Shown here: positions 1-9,345 of the stretch, piece by piece
Numbering within the stretch: the stretch's first letter is position 1
How the letters are laid out: every line of letters starts with the position of its first letter
Source: SpSt-398 sp033762195
GTDB lineage: Bacteria; Bacteroidota; Bacteroidia; Chitinophagales; Chitinophagaceae
Direction: 5' to 3'
Assembly: GCA_033762195.1 (NCBI GenBank)
Contig: JANRLV010000038.1
Coordinates: forward strand, 1-30,445
DNA length: 30,445 nucleotides
Notes under the pieces: model-generated
The model's input: the letters and a program-made list of their open reading frames with translations, nothing else
Told to the model about the DNA's origin: nothing
The model's database searches: none
Made by a program: the position numbers and the translations under genes

Positions 1-89
1 TTAATATAACACCATTAAAAAAACAAACATAAAAATTTTCAACAATTTAAAATCAAATATAAACCATCACATATCCCCGCCTCCCCCCC

Positions 90-137
90 CACGTCTCAGG
101 ATTCTCACGTCTCTCGATTCTCACGTCTCACGATTTC
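90..137. repeat. Array A: three tandem 16-base units overlapping the ribBA 3' end
   Basis: Three 16-base copies lie at 90-105, 106-121 and 122-137, with consensus CACGTCTCACGATTCT. Read on the minus strand they break into GTGAGAC and GTGAGAATC units, the same RTGANNN-type units seen at 8.2, 10.3 and 22.2 kb. The TGA stop codon of ribBA (complement of 128-130) and its last two codons lie inside the third copy. No inverted partner is visible inside the window, but the window begins only 90 bases away. Confidence 0.8.
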
Positions 138-1330
138 CCCAAATCATGCCCCATCCTATCCCGCTTTGTGGCCAAGTACTTTTCATTGTGCGGGTTGGCG
201 TGTATGCGAATGGGAATATTATCCACTACTTCCAATCCATAGCCAATCAGTCCCACTCTCTTCTTGGGGTTATTGCTGATCAGTTTCAATTTGGATATAC
301 CCAGATAGCGAAGGATCTGAGCGCCTACTCCATAATCACGTTGGTCCATTTGAAAACCCAAATGAAGGTTGGCATCCACGGTGTCCATTCCCTGCTCCTG
401 CAGGCGGTATGCCTTGAGTTTATTCAACAGACCGATACCACGGCCTTCCTGGTTCATATAAAGAATGACCCCTTTCCCTTCTTTCTCCACCATTTGCATG
501 GCGCAGTGAAGTTGTTCGCCACAATCACAGCGAAGCGAACCCAGGATATCCCCGGTGAAACAGGAGGAGTGGACACGCACCATCACCGGTTCATCGGCTT
601 CCCATTTTCCTTTGATCAGGGCCAGGTGTTCATTGCTTGAATTCTTTTCGCGAAAGGCTTTGAGTTTGAACATCCCAAACTGGGTGGGCATATCTACTTC
701 CACCACCTCCTCGATCAGGGAATCGCGCGTGATGCGGTATTCAATCAGGTCTTTGATGGAAATGATACTGAAATCAAATTTTTTGGCGATCTCCATTAAT
801 TGGGGGAGACGGGCCATCGAGCCGTCATCGTTCATGATCTCCACCAATACCCCAGCTGGTTGAAATCCAGCCAGGCGTGACAGGTCAATGGCGGCTTCGG
901 TATGTCCCGCCCGGCGAAGTACGCCGCCGGTCTTTGCGCGCAGGGGGAAAATATGGCCTGGCCGGCCAAGGTCTTCCGGCCTGGTTTCCGGATCGATCAG
1001 GGCTTTGATGGTCAGTGACCTGTCCTGTGCTGAAATGCCGGTAGTACAACCATGACCCAGCAGGTCGACCGACACCGTAAAAGCCGTTTCATGCAAGGCG
1101 GTATTATTATTGACCATCAGCTCCAGTTTGAGCTCTTCACAGCGTTGTTCCAGCAAGGGGACGCAGATCAGCCCCCGGCCGTGTTTGGTCATGAAATTGA
1201 TCACTTCGGGGGTGGCTGCTTCCGCGGCACAAATGAAATCTCCCTCATTTTCACGGTCTTCATCGTCGACCACGATGACCAGTTTTCCGGCACGTATATC
1301 CGCAATAGCTTTCTCAATCGAATCCAGCAT
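128..1330 (-). CDS. ribBA: Bifunctional 3,4-dihydroxy-2-butanone-4-phosphate synthase / GTP cyclohydrolase II
   Basis: This enzyme makes both riboflavin precursors. The N-terminal half (about residues 1-200) converts ribulose 5-phosphate to dihydroxybutanone phosphate. The C-terminal half opens GTP to the diaminopyrimidine. The RibB half shows the acidic Mg/substrate loop DDEDRENEGD (22-31) and HTEAAIDL (143-150). The RibA half shows the zinc cysteines C257, C268 and C270 in CFTGDILGSLRCDC and the GRGIGL loop (297-302). The length of 400 aa is normal for the fused form. I start at the ATG at 1330 (MLDSIEKA), where family members begin, rather than at an upstream in-frame GTG. The frame ends inside repeat array A, so the final Lys-Ser and the stop are repeat-derived. 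It is transcribed alone and divergently from the TonB receptor. Confidence 0.96.
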   Translation of the reverse strand: MLDSIEKAIADIRAGKLVIVVDDEDRENEGDFICAAEAATPEVINFMTKHGRGLICVPLLEQRCEELKLELMVNNNTALHETAFTVSVDLLGHGCTTGISAQDRSLTIKALIDPETRPEDLGRPGHIFPLRAKTGGVLRRAGHTEAAIDLSRLAGFQPAGVLVEIMNDDGSMARLPQLMEIAKKFDFSIISIKDLIEYRITRDSLIEEVVEVDMPTQFGMFKLKAFREKNSSNEHLALIKGKWEADEPVMVRVHSSCFTGDILGSLRCDCGEQLHCAMQMVEKEGKGVILYMNQEGRGIGLLNKLKAYRLQEQGMDTVDANLHLGFQMDQRDYGVGAQILRYLGISKLKLISNNPKKRVGLIGYGLEVVDNIPIRIHANPHNEKYLATKRDRMGHDLGKS

Positions 1331-1344
1331 ATTCCAATTTTTAG

Positions 1345-1352
1345 CAAAATTA
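1345..1352 (-). promoter_or_regulatory. Candidate -7 element upstream of ribBA
   Basis: The minus strand reads TAATTTTG, an exact match to the Bacteroidota -7 consensus TAnnTTTG, 14 bases before the ribBA ATG. I see no TTTG at the expected 19-20 base distance, so only half of the promoter is supported. Confidence 0.4.
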
Positions 1353-1510
1353 GCCACAATTTTCCAGCTTGTCTTTATACCCCTATCTTTGACCCGCTAT
1401 GCAATGACCCGCATGCCCCGTTGGCAGTGGTTGGGGAGGTAATAAATTGTTAATAATCCACCCCTGCCCGGTAGTGTGGAAATTGCTTTCTTTGCACCAA
1501 AATTAACATA

Positions 1511-4500
1511 ATGCTTATGTTTAAGAGAAGTATCCCTTACTTTATCGTATTGATTTTTACGTCATTGTGTTCAATGGCCCAGGTCACTACCAGTGGTATG
1601 ACCGGTACGGTAAAGACCGACAAAAATGAGCCCCTTGTTGGCGCTTCAGTTACACTCACCCATGTTCCCACCAAGACCGTGTACACCACGATCACCCGGA
1701 GAGATGGCCGCTTTGATGTAGCCAATATCAACCCTGGTGGACCCTACACCCTTGAAATATCTTTTACCGGTTTTGACAAGCTGGTAAAATCTGACATTTT
1801 TGTTTCCCTGGGGGAAACTTCCCGTCAGGACCTCGCCATGGGACAGGATGTGAAAACCTTGTCGGAAGTGGTACTGGCTTCCTCCCGCCGCCGTGAAGGA
1901 GCAAAGGGGGGTACTGAAACCGCTGTAGGCCGCGATAAAATGCAAAACCTGCCTACTGTTGGCCGTAACCTCTCTGACTTCCTGCGTTATGTTCCCCAAG
2001 CCAAGATCACCAGTGACGGTGGTATATCCCTGGCTGGTCAAAACAACCGCTACAACTCATTCTATATTGACGGAGCCGTGAATAATGATGTATTCGGGCT
2101 TTCCGCTTCTGGTACCAATGGTGGCCAGGCAGGTATTGCCCCGGTTTCCATTGATGCCATCGACCAGTTCCAGGTCGTTATCTCTCCCTACGATGCTGCC
2201 TTAGGTAATTTTACCGGTGGTGGTATCAATGCCATCACCCGGAGTGGTACCAACGAGATCGAAGGTTCGTTGTACTATTTCTTCCGGAACCAGTCTTTAT
2301 CGGGTAAAACACCTGGTGTAGACAAAAATGTAGCTACCAAACTGGCGGATTTCAAAAACCAGACCTATGGTTTCCGTGTTGGTTTCCCCATTGTAAAGAA
2401 CAAGATCTTTATGTTCATCAACGGGGAGATGCAAAGAGATACCCGTCCCCAGCCTTATGATATCAGCGGATACCTGGGTAACTCCTCCCAAACGGATATT
2501 GAAAACCTGGCCGCTTATCTCCGTACAACGTATGGATATGAGCCTGGTAGTTATCTCGATAACCCCGAGAAGATCAATGCCGACCGTATCGTGGCTAAAA
2601 TTGACTGGGCGCTCAACAGCAAGAATAAACTCAGCGCCAGCTATCGCTACAATGCCGGTGAACGTTATAACGTTAGCCGCAGCAGCAACAGCACCATCAA
2701 CTTTTACAACAACGGATATATCTTCCCCAGCACAACCCATTCCGGTTCCATCGAATTGAACTCCCGTTTCAAGAAAGGATCTAACAATCGCTTGTTGCTG
2801 ACCTTTACCAATGTAACGGATGACCGTGGTGCGATCGGTGATCCCTTCCCCCGTGTGACGATCCGTGATGGTTCTGGTTCTATCGTTTTTGGTACCGAGG
2901 AATTCTCTACCGGAAACCTGCTGAAGCAGAACAACTACGCCATCTTTGATGTATTCAAATTCTATAAAGGCAACCAAACCTGGTCGATCGGTACAGACAA
3001 TGAGTTGAGCAATTCAACCAATATCTTCATCCGTCAGAACTATGGTTCCTATGTTTACAATAGCCTGGCTGCCTTTACCAGCGGTGGAACGGCTGCTACT
3101 TACAACCGCTCTTACTCCCTGCTGGATCCCGGAAAATCAGGTGATGAGTCAGTGAATGCAGCGGCTAAATTCAACACCCTTCGCTTAGGTTTCTTTGTCA
3201 ATGATGAGATCCGGGTGGATGACGCTCTGACCATCAATGTGGGTCTGCGTTTGGATAACACCAAGTTCCTGACCACTCCCCGTACTGACAAATTCTTTAA
3301 TGATACCGCACTGGCTAAGATCGAGCAGTATTACGATATGCAAGGTGCCCGCTCGGGTCAGATCTCCAGCCCCAAGTGGTCGCTTAACCCCCGCTTTGGT
3401 TTCGTTTATAAAATGGCCAAACACAACATGACCATCCGTGGTGGTGCCGGTTTGTTTACTGGACGTGTACCTCTGGTATGGCCTGGTGGTGTGTACAACA
3501 ATAATGGTATCAGCCTGGCTGGTATCGCCCGCTCCAATGTGGCCTTCCGTGAAGATCCCTTTGGACAATATGTGGCCAGCGACTTTGGTATCAATGTACC
3601 TGTTCCATCCGGACAGGTGGACCTGATCTCCAAAGATTTCAAGATGAACAAAGTGGCCCGTACTTCCCTGGCCGTTGAAAAAACAGCCGGAAAGAACTGG
3701 AAATTCATTGTAGAAGGTATCTATACCAGCAATATCAACGAGATCGATTACAAGCGTGTTGACATCCTGCCTCCCACACTGCAATCAGTTGGAGCCGATG
3801 TACGTGCCGTATATCCCCTCTCTGGTAACTTCACTGCTCAGATCCCCTTCCGGAGCAATGGTACCAACCCCTACACCGGGGTGTACCTCCTGAGCAACAA
3901 TGAAGATGGTGCCAAAGGGTATTCCTACAATATCTCCTTTACGATAGATAAAGGCTGGAGCAATGGTTTTGCTTTTAATGCCAACTATACCTATGGTCGC
4001 TCTATCGTGCGCAACGAGGGTACCAGCTCGCAGAACAACAGCCAGTGGCGTTTTATGGAAACCGTTTACGGACGTAACTTCCTGAACCTGTCTACCAGCG
4101 ACTACGACCTGGGAAGCCGGATCAACGTATACGTTGCCAAAAAGATCACCTGGGCCAACAAGAAACTGGCTACCACCATTTCACTGGTGTACAATGGCCA
4201 GAGCGGAAGTCCGTTTAGCTATGTTATCAACCGCGGTATGATCCGTGATCTGGATAATTTTGAGACCAATGACCTGGCCTATATCCCGGCCGATATTTCG
4301 GAGATCAATTTCATCCAGAACGGTACGGCCAGCCCTGCCGACCAGTGGAATGCCTTTAATGCCTTTGTAGAGGGCGACAAATACCTCAAATCCCGTCGTG
4401 GACAATATGCAGAGCGTAATGGTGCCCGTTTGCCCTTTACCAATATCGTTGACCTGAAACTCCAGCAGGATTTCAACATCAAACTCGGTGCCCGTACCTA

Positions 4501-4747
4501 CCAGGTGCAGGTGACCTATGATGTGTTCAACTTTACCAACATGATCAATAACAAGTGGGGTAAGGCCTATTTCATGACCAATGACCAGGCTGTTTTACTC
4601 GATTTCCAGGGTTATGTCAGCGCCACCGACCTGACTCCCCTGTACCGTTTTACAGCCCCCACCACCGGAAATTACTGGACAATTTCGGACGGTGTTTTCA
4701 ACAGCGCCCGTTGGACCAGCCAGCTGGGTGTCCGCCTCAATTTCTAA
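1511..4747 (+). CDS. Oar-like TonB-dependent outer-membrane receptor (copy 1)
   Basis: This is an outer-membrane beta-barrel powered by TonB; the ligand is unknown. The order is a signal peptide (about 1-23, ending SMA before QVTTS), a carboxypeptidase-regulatory-like beta-sandwich (about 26-105, with GRFDVANINPGGPYT), a plug (about 125-240, with FTGGGINAITRSGTNE) and a C-terminal barrel. The last residue is the usual terminal Phe (LGVRLNF). The 1078 aa length and the plug wording match the Oar/Cna-B-type receptors rather than SusC, and no SusD gene follows. There is no type IX secretion C-terminal domain. ATG codons occur at 1511 and 1517; the ATGCTTATG start block is shared with the next gene, so the first is used. 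A strong terminator follows. Oar proteins have been linked to protein export in myxobacteria, but the substrate here cannot be read from sequence. Confidence 0.9.
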   Translation: MLMFKRSIPYFIVLIFTSLCSMAQVTTSGMTGTVKTDKNEPLVGASVTLTHVPTKTVYTTITRRDGRFDVANINPGGPYTLEISFTGFDKLVKSDIFVSLGETSRQDLAMGQDVKTLSEVVLASSRRREGAKGGTETAVGRDKMQNLPTVGRNLSDFLRYVPQAKITSDGGISLAGQNNRYNSFYIDGAVNNDVFGLSASGTNGGQAGIAPVSIDAIDQFQVVISPYDAALGNFTGGGINAITRSGTNEIEGSLYYFFRNQSLSGKTPGVDKNVATKLADFKNQTYGFRVGFPIVKNKIFMFINGEMQRDTRPQPYDISGYLGNSSQTDIENLAAYLRTTYGYEPGSYLDNPEKINADRIVAKIDWALNSKNKLSASYRYNAGERYNVSRSSNSTINFYNNGYIFPSTTHSGSIELNSRFKKGSNNRLLLTFTNVTDDRGAIGDPFPRVTIRDGSGSIVFGTEEFSTGNLLKQNNYAIFDVFKFYKGNQTWSIGTDNELSNSTNIFIRQNYGSYVYNSLAAFTSGGTAATYNRSYSLLDPGKSGDESVNAAAKFNTLRLGFFVNDEIRVDDALTINVGLRLDNTKFLTTPRTDKFFNDTALAKIEQYYDMQGARSGQISSPKWSLNPRFGFVYKMAKHNMTIRGGAGLFTGRVPLVWPGGVYNNNGISLAGIARSNVAFREDPFGQYVASDFGINVPVPSGQVDLISKDFKMNKVARTSLAVEKTAGKNWKFIVEGIYTSNINEIDYKRVDILPPTLQSVGADVRAVYPLSGNFTAQIPFRSNGTNPYTGVYLLSNNEDGAKGYSYNISFTIDKGWSNGFAFNANYTYGRSIVRNEGTSSQNNSQWRFMETVYGRNFLNLSTSDYDLGSRINVYVAKKITWANKKLATTISLVYNGQSGSPFSYVINRGMIRDLDNFETNDLAYIPADISEINFIQNGTASPADQWNAFNAFVEGDKYLKSRRGQYAERNGARLPFTNIVDLKLQQDFNIKLGARTYQVQVTYDVFNFTNMINNKWGKAYFMTNDQAVLLDFQGYVSATDLTPLYRFTAPTTGNYWTISDGVFNSARWTSQLGVRLNF

Positions 4748-4767
4748 TTGATTCTCACCGGATAACG

Positions 4768-4796
4768 AAAACCCCGCGAAATCGCGGGGTTTTTTG
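4768..4796 (+). terminator. Rho-independent terminator of TonB receptor 1
   Basis: A perfect 9-base stem (ACCCCGCGA at 4771-4779 and TCGCGGGGT at 4782-4790) is followed by a T-rich tract. It lies about 20 bases after the receptor stop codon. Confidence 0.9.
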
Positions 4797-4823
4797 TTTT
4801 TTGGGGCCAAAAGATTTAATTTG
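4793..4823 (+). promoter_or_regulatory. Candidate promoter for TonB receptor 2
   Basis: TTTG at 4793-4796, 19 bases, then TTAATTTG at 4816-4823, which is one mismatch from the Bacteroidota consensus TAnnTTTG. The -33 element would lie inside the T tract of the preceding terminator. The leader would be about 43 bases. Confidence 0.4.
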
Positions 4824-4870
4824 CCGCATTAAAGCGGATTTTCTCAAATTCGCAACCGAAAACTAATAAT

Positions 4871-7800
4871 ATGCTTATGCTTAAGAGAATTGTACGACTA
4901 CTCTCCGTATTGTTCGTTATGTCCCTGTCCGTACAGGCACAAGAGACCAACAGTAGCATTGGCGGTTTGATCAAAGGAGCCAATAATCAACCGTTGGTTG
5001 GCGCTACCATCACCGCAGTCCATGTTCCCACTGGTACCAAGTATGTCGTTCTCGCCCGAAGCAATGGCCGCTTCGATATTAACAACATGACCCCCGGCGG
5101 ACCTTACACCGTAACTGTTTCCTTTGTCGGATTCAATGATGAGGTAAGAGAGAATATCTTCCTCAGCCTGGGTGATAAAGCTTCTTATGATTTTGTGTTG
5201 GTGGATAAAGCCGGAAACCTGACCGAACTGGTGTTGACCTCCCGTCGCGCTGCCGGTACGGCCAAGACCGGTTCCGAAACCAGCATTGGTCGCGATAAGG
5301 TAGCCAACATCCCTACCGTATCCCGAAGCCTGAATGATTATCTGCGTGCAACACCACAGGCAAAGATCACCGGTGACGGTGGTGTTTCCCTCGCGGGTCA
5401 GAATAACCGTTACAACTCCTTCTTTATTGATGGTGCCATCAATAATGATGTATTTGGTTTGGCTGCTTCCGGAACAAACGGAGGACAGGCCAACATCAAC
5501 CCTATCTCCATCGATGCCATCGACCAGTTCCAGGTGGTACTCTCCCCCTACGATGCATCGCTGGGTGGATTTACCGGAGGTGGTATCAACGCCACTACGC
5601 GTTCCGGTTCAAACGAATTGCATGGTGCAGCCTGGTATTATTATCGCGATGAGAAACTCGCCGGTAAAACACCTGGTGGTGTGCCTGTTGATCAGCGGAT
5701 TCGCCTGGCCAATTTCCGTAACCAGACCTATGGTGCACGCTTTAGCGGGCCATTGATCAAGAATAAACTGTTCTTCTTCCTGCTCGGTGAGATCCAGCGT
5801 GATGAGCGCCCACAGCCTTTCAATTTCGCTGACTACAGAGGAAACTCCAATCAGGCTACCGTGGATAACCTGGTGTCTTACCTGAAAACAACTTATAACT
5901 ACGATGCCGGATCCTACCTCGACAATCCTGAGCAGGTGAAAGCAAATCGTGTTACTGCCAAACTCGACTGGAACCTGGGCAAAAACAACCGGACCAAATT
6001 GTCGATGAGCTATCGCTACAACCAGGGCGAACGGTACAATACCAGCGCCAGCAGCAGCACCACCATCAACTTCTTTAACAACGGTATCCTCTTCCCCAGC
6101 AAATCGCATACAGGTACTTTTGAATTACGCAACAGCCTGAAAGGAGGCGCCTCTAACCGCTTGCTGATCACGTATACCGATGTTACCGATAACCGTGACC
6201 CGATCGGACAACCCTTCCCACGGGTAACGATCAATGACGGGGCCGGTCGCTTTATCTTTGGTACAGAGAACTTCTCTACCGGTAACTACCTGGCCCAAAA
6301 GAACTGGACCATCAATGATGTGTTCAAATTCTACCTCGGCAATAACCTGATCTCCGTCGGTACCGATAACCTGATCAGTAAAGCAAACAACCTCTTCATT
6401 CGTGACCTGTATGGTAACTATACCTACAACAACCTGAATGATTTTCTGAATGATGTAACACCTAACCAGTACTCGTACACCTATTCGAACCTGGAAGAGA
6501 CTACCGATGAAAAGGATTCCAAATCGGCTGCCCGTTTCAATTATATCAACTGGGCCTTTTTTATCAATGATGAGATCAAAGCCAATCAGAACCTGACGAT
6601 CAATCTCGGTCTGCGTGCAGATAAGACCGTTTTCCTGAACCGTCCCAATGCCGATCCCTTCCTGAACGATACCGCTTTGGCGATCATTTCCCAATACTAT
6701 GATCTCAATGGTGCCCGTTCCGGCCAAATGGCAAAAGTTCCCTGGTCACTTTCTCCCCGTATTGGTTTTACCCTGCGTGTTCCGGATGAAAATACCACGG
6801 TTCGTGGAGGTATCGGTCTGTTCACCGGACGTATGCCCCTGGTATGGCCTGGTGGTGTATATAACAACACCGGTATCAACCTGGGTTCTGTAACCCAGAC
6901 AACACCCGGGTTTGCCACTTTCTATTCCGGTTTCCGTCCCGATCCATTCAATCAATACACACCGGCTGACCTGAATACATCCGCCAGCACGGCCAAAGGC
7001 CAGGTGGACCTGATCGCTGCTAAATTCAAACTCCCCAAACTGTTCCGTACTTCATTGACTGTTGAAAAACGGCTCAGCAAAGGTTGGACACTTACCGTGG
7101 AAGGATTGTTTAGCAAGAATATCCACGAGATCTATTATCAGAACGTAAACATCCTGCCCCCTACTCTGAAAAGTGTTGGAGCCGGTGCACGTACAGTGTA
7201 TACATTTGGTGGTACCCCCAACAGGATCCCGCTGCTCTCCAATGGATCTAACCCTTATGGTGCCAATGATATCTTTGTCCTGAATAATAATGCAGGTACA
7301 AAAGGGTATTCGTACAACTTCACCATGGTATTGGACAAAGCCTTCCAAAATGGCTGGGCTGCTACCATGAGCTATGCTTATGGTAATTCTATTGTGACCA
7401 ACGAGGGTACCAGCTCGCAAAACAATAGCCAGTGGCGCTTTATGGAAGCCGTAAATGGCCGTAACGGAATGGGTCTTTCCATCTCCGACTTCAACCTGGG
7501 TCACCGCTTCTTTGGATACCTGTCCAAGAAGTTCACCTATGGTTCCAAAAAGATGGCTGCTACCACCTTTACCCTGGTGTACAATGGTCAGCAAGGACAA
7601 CCCTTTAGCTATGTTTACTCCGGTAGCATGGTGGGTGATCGCGCCAGATCAGAAACAAATGACCTGATCTATGTGCCTACAGCCGCAGAATTGCAAACCA
7701 CTACTTTCCTGAGTGTGACTGTAAACGGCGTGACATACAGCGAAGCCGCTCAACGTCAACTATTCGAGAATTATATTCAGGCGAACAAATACCTCCGCAA

Positions 7801-8158
7801 CCGTCGTGGCCAGTTTGCTGAGCGCAATGGATCACGCCTGCCCTGGAGCCATTTGCTTGATCTGAGCATCAAACAAGACTTTAGTGTGAAACTGGGTAAG
7901 AAAATTCATACCCTGCAGATCACCTACGATATCTACAACTTTACCAACCTGCTGAACCGCAACTGGGGCAAGACCTACTTCCTGGCCAACGACCAATACA
8001 GCCTGTTGCAATTCAACAGCTATACCAGCGCTACCAACCTGACTCCGCGCTATACGTTCCGCCCACAAACCGGAACCCCCTGGAGCCTGAGCACCAGCAC
8101 CGCTCCTGGTTTGAGTGCAAGATGGTTGAGTCAGATTGGTGTGAGGTTGTCGTTTTGA
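4871..8158 (+). CDS. Oar-like TonB-dependent outer-membrane receptor (copy 2)
   Basis: This is a paralogue of the preceding receptor and aligns with it along its whole length, for example over the shared TSSQNNSQWRFME block. The order is a signal peptide (about 1-23, ending VQAQ), a carboxypeptidase-regulatory-like domain (about 27-105), a plug with FTGGGINATTRSGSNE and a barrel ending in Phe (IGVRLSF). The length is 1095 aa. The copies differ mainly by short insertions in presumed barrel loops, for example near the C-terminal third where copy 2 has extra residues around TVNGVTYSEAAQ. This suggests a tandem duplication followed by divergence of the exposed ligand-facing surface. It probably has its own promoter, since a terminator separates the two genes. 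No SusD-like partner is present. Confidence 0.9.
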   Translation: MLMLKRIVRLLSVLFVMSLSVQAQETNSSIGGLIKGANNQPLVGATITAVHVPTGTKYVVLARSNGRFDINNMTPGGPYTVTVSFVGFNDEVRENIFLSLGDKASYDFVLVDKAGNLTELVLTSRRAAGTAKTGSETSIGRDKVANIPTVSRSLNDYLRATPQAKITGDGGVSLAGQNNRYNSFFIDGAINNDVFGLAASGTNGGQANINPISIDAIDQFQVVLSPYDASLGGFTGGGINATTRSGSNELHGAAWYYYRDEKLAGKTPGGVPVDQRIRLANFRNQTYGARFSGPLIKNKLFFFLLGEIQRDERPQPFNFADYRGNSNQATVDNLVSYLKTTYNYDAGSYLDNPEQVKANRVTAKLDWNLGKNNRTKLSMSYRYNQGERYNTSASSSTTINFFNNGILFPSKSHTGTFELRNSLKGGASNRLLITYTDVTDNRDPIGQPFPRVTINDGAGRFIFGTENFSTGNYLAQKNWTINDVFKFYLGNNLISVGTDNLISKANNLFIRDLYGNYTYNNLNDFLNDVTPNQYSYTYSNLEETTDEKDSKSAARFNYINWAFFINDEIKANQNLTINLGLRADKTVFLNRPNADPFLNDTALAIISQYYDLNGARSGQMAKVPWSLSPRIGFTLRVPDENTTVRGGIGLFTGRMPLVWPGGVYNNTGINLGSVTQTTPGFATFYSGFRPDPFNQYTPADLNTSASTAKGQVDLIAAKFKLPKLFRTSLTVEKRLSKGWTLTVEGLFSKNIHEIYYQNVNILPPTLKSVGAGARTVYTFGGTPNRIPLLSNGSNPYGANDIFVLNNNAGTKGYSYNFTMVLDKAFQNGWAATMSYAYGNSIVTNEGTSSQNNSQWRFMEAVNGRNGMGLSISDFNLGHRFFGYLSKKFTYGSKKMAATTFTLVYNGQQGQPFSYVYSGSMVGDRARSETNDLIYVPTAAELQTTTFLSVTVNGVTYSEAAQRQLFENYIQANKYLRNRRGQFAERNGSRLPWSHLLDLSIKQDFSVKLGKKIHTLQITYDIYNFTNLLNRNWGKTYFLANDQYSLLQFNSYTSATNLTPRYTFRPQTGTPWSLSTSTAPGLSARWLSQIGVRLSF

Positions 8159-8170
8159 TGAGGGGGGAGA

Positions 8171-8427
8171 GAGGCGTGAGACGTGAGGCGTGAGTTTCGT
8201 GAGACGTGAGGCGTGAGTTTCGTGAGAGGTGAATAGTGAATGGTGAATAGTGAATAGTGAATATAGCGTCGATTGTTTTTTTTAAATAATAAAGAAAAAT
8301 GCCTCAAATGAGGCCTTTTTTTATTATCAGAAATGATTTCACTATTCACCATTCACCATTCACCATTCACTATTCACTATTCACCTCTCACGCCTCACGT
8401 CTCACGAAACTCACGTCTCACGCCTCC
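8171..8427. repeat. Array B: long inverted arrays of GTGANNN heptads flanking a terminator
   Basis: The left arm (8176-8263) reads as twelve units beginning GTGA: GTGAGAC, GTGAGGC, GTGAGTTTC, again GTGAGAC, GTGAGGC, GTGAGTTTC, then GTGAGAG and five GTGAATA/GTGAATG units. The right arm (about 8337-8427) contains the same unit types in reverse complement and in mirrored order (NNNTCAC). The arms are about 90 bases each and the spacer is about 73 bases. Units are 7 bases, with 9-base exceptions of the form GTGAGTTTC. The esterase stop codon and its last residues (RRET) are encoded inside the right arm. Confidence 0.92.
8296..8322. terminator. Bidirectional terminator between convergent genes
   Basis: The stem GCCTC (8301-8305), loop AAAT and stem GAGGC (8310-8314) is flanked by A and T runs on both sides. 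It serves receptor 2 on the plus strand and the esterase on the minus strand. It sits in the centre of repeat array B. Confidence 0.85.
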
Positions 8428-9226
8428 CCCACCCCCACCTCAAAAACTCCGGCATTGCCCGTCCCCAGGTTTCCACATCATGGCGACCGTCTTTGTAGTT
8501 GATGTAAAAAATATCCTCGGTGACGGAGTAACCAATTTTCTCCAATTCCTCAATGAGACCGAGGGTGTCGTCAATGGAGTCAATGATCCCGTTGTTATTC
8601 CGGTCCATGGTTTCATCCAGAGAGCCTGTGGTAAAATAGAATTTCAGCCAGGGATGGTATCTTCCTTCCCGGATCTGTTTGTGCATGATCCGATCGGTTT
8701 CTTCAATGTACCCTTTTCCAATATCGTTGAGCCGCCACCAGAGTGAACCTGAGAAAACACCTGCCCGGCGAAATTCGTGGGGATTGTTCCAAACCACATC
8801 GATGGCGGTCAATCCCCCCAATGAAAACCCGGCGTAGGATTTATCTTTAAATCCCTGTGGAGCGTATTGTTCCCGGAGATAGGGTAAAAGTTCATCAAAA
8901 ACGAATTGCTGGTGTTTGCCGGCCTTTGCTCCCCGGCCCATGTAATCCGTGTAGGCAACAGTCCCGTATTCCATTTTCCGGTCCTCACTGCAATGGATAC
9001 CCACTACGATCAGGGGTTCGATCTCCCCCTTGCCTTCCATATCGGCCAATAGGGCTCCCAGATCGAATTTGGGAAGGTCCTGGCCGTCATTGATCAGCAG
9101 GAGGGAATACTGGGTGGCAGGTTGGTGATCCCGGGGCAGGTAAATATCAATCAGCACCGTCCGGTCCAGAAATTCAGACGCCAAATTCACACGAAGGCCC
9201 GGATGTTTTTTTGTCTTGGATTGCAC
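8411..9226 (-). CDS. Alpha/beta-hydrolase esterase of the enterochelin-esterase/esterase D type
   Basis: This is a predicted cytoplasmic serine esterase; no signal peptide is seen and the substrate is unknown. The nucleophile elbow is GFSLGG with Ser135. The likely catalytic His is H249 in GRHDVETW, and an acidic residue is available around D204 in TGSLDETMD. The length of 271 aa fits the family. Translation must begin at the GTG at 9226, because an in-frame TGA lies two codons upstream and no ATG occurs until about residue 63. The last four residues (R-R-E-T) and the stop are read from repeat array B, so the natural C-terminus was replaced or extended by the repeat. It is divergent from the ATP-grasp/YbdK group, which suggests a possible functional link such as hydrolysis of a product. 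Confidence 0.82.
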   Translation of the reverse strand: MQSKTKKHPGLRVNLASEFLDRTVLIDIYLPRDHQPATQYSLLLINDGQDLPKFDLGALLADMEGKGEIEPLIVVGIHCSEDRKMEYGTVAYTDYMGRGAKAGKHQQFVFDELLPYLREQYAPQGFKDKSYAGFSLGGLTAIDVVWNNPHEFRRAGVFSGSLWWRLNDIGKGYIEETDRIMHKQIREGRYHPWLKFYFTTGSLDETMDRNNNGIIDSIDDTLGLIEELEKIGYSVTEDIFYINYKDGRHDVETWGRAMPEFLRWGWGRRET

Positions 9227-9230
9227 GCTT

Positions 9231-9238
9231 CAAATATA
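9231..9238 (-). promoter_or_regulatory. Candidate -7 element of the esterase, four bases from its GTG
   Basis: The minus strand reads TATATTTG, an exact TAnnTTTG match, followed by AAGC and the GTG start. Because the transcript normally begins 3-5 bases after this element, the message would be leaderless. No clear -33 TTTG is present. Confidence 0.4.
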
Positions 9239-9345
9239 GGTTTCAGCCCCAATTTCAGTAGATTTGAAAGGAGTATTTTTTTGTGGCTGCAACTTAATCA
9301 ATTATCTTAATAGCTCTATTATTTGCCACCAAAACCATTTAGATC

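Noticed and set aside
1331..1357. GTG start nine codons upstream for ribBA
   Set aside because: The extension overlaps the perfect TAATTTTG promoter box, and RibBA proteins normally begin at the MLDSIEKA-type start.
2297..2977. A 226-codon minus-strand frame inside TonB receptor 1, with similar frames inside receptor 2
   Set aside because: These arise from codon bias of the receptor genes; similar frames recur in both paralogues opposite the same coding blocks.
8171..8427. Terminal inverted repeats of an insertion sequence
   Set aside because: The 73-base interior holds only a terminator, there is no transposase or target duplication, and the arms are made of 7-base units.
8131..8502. Small open frames across repeat array B (67-137 codons)
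   Set aside because: They are translations of the repeat (HHSPFTIHYS-type strings) with no independent coding evidence.
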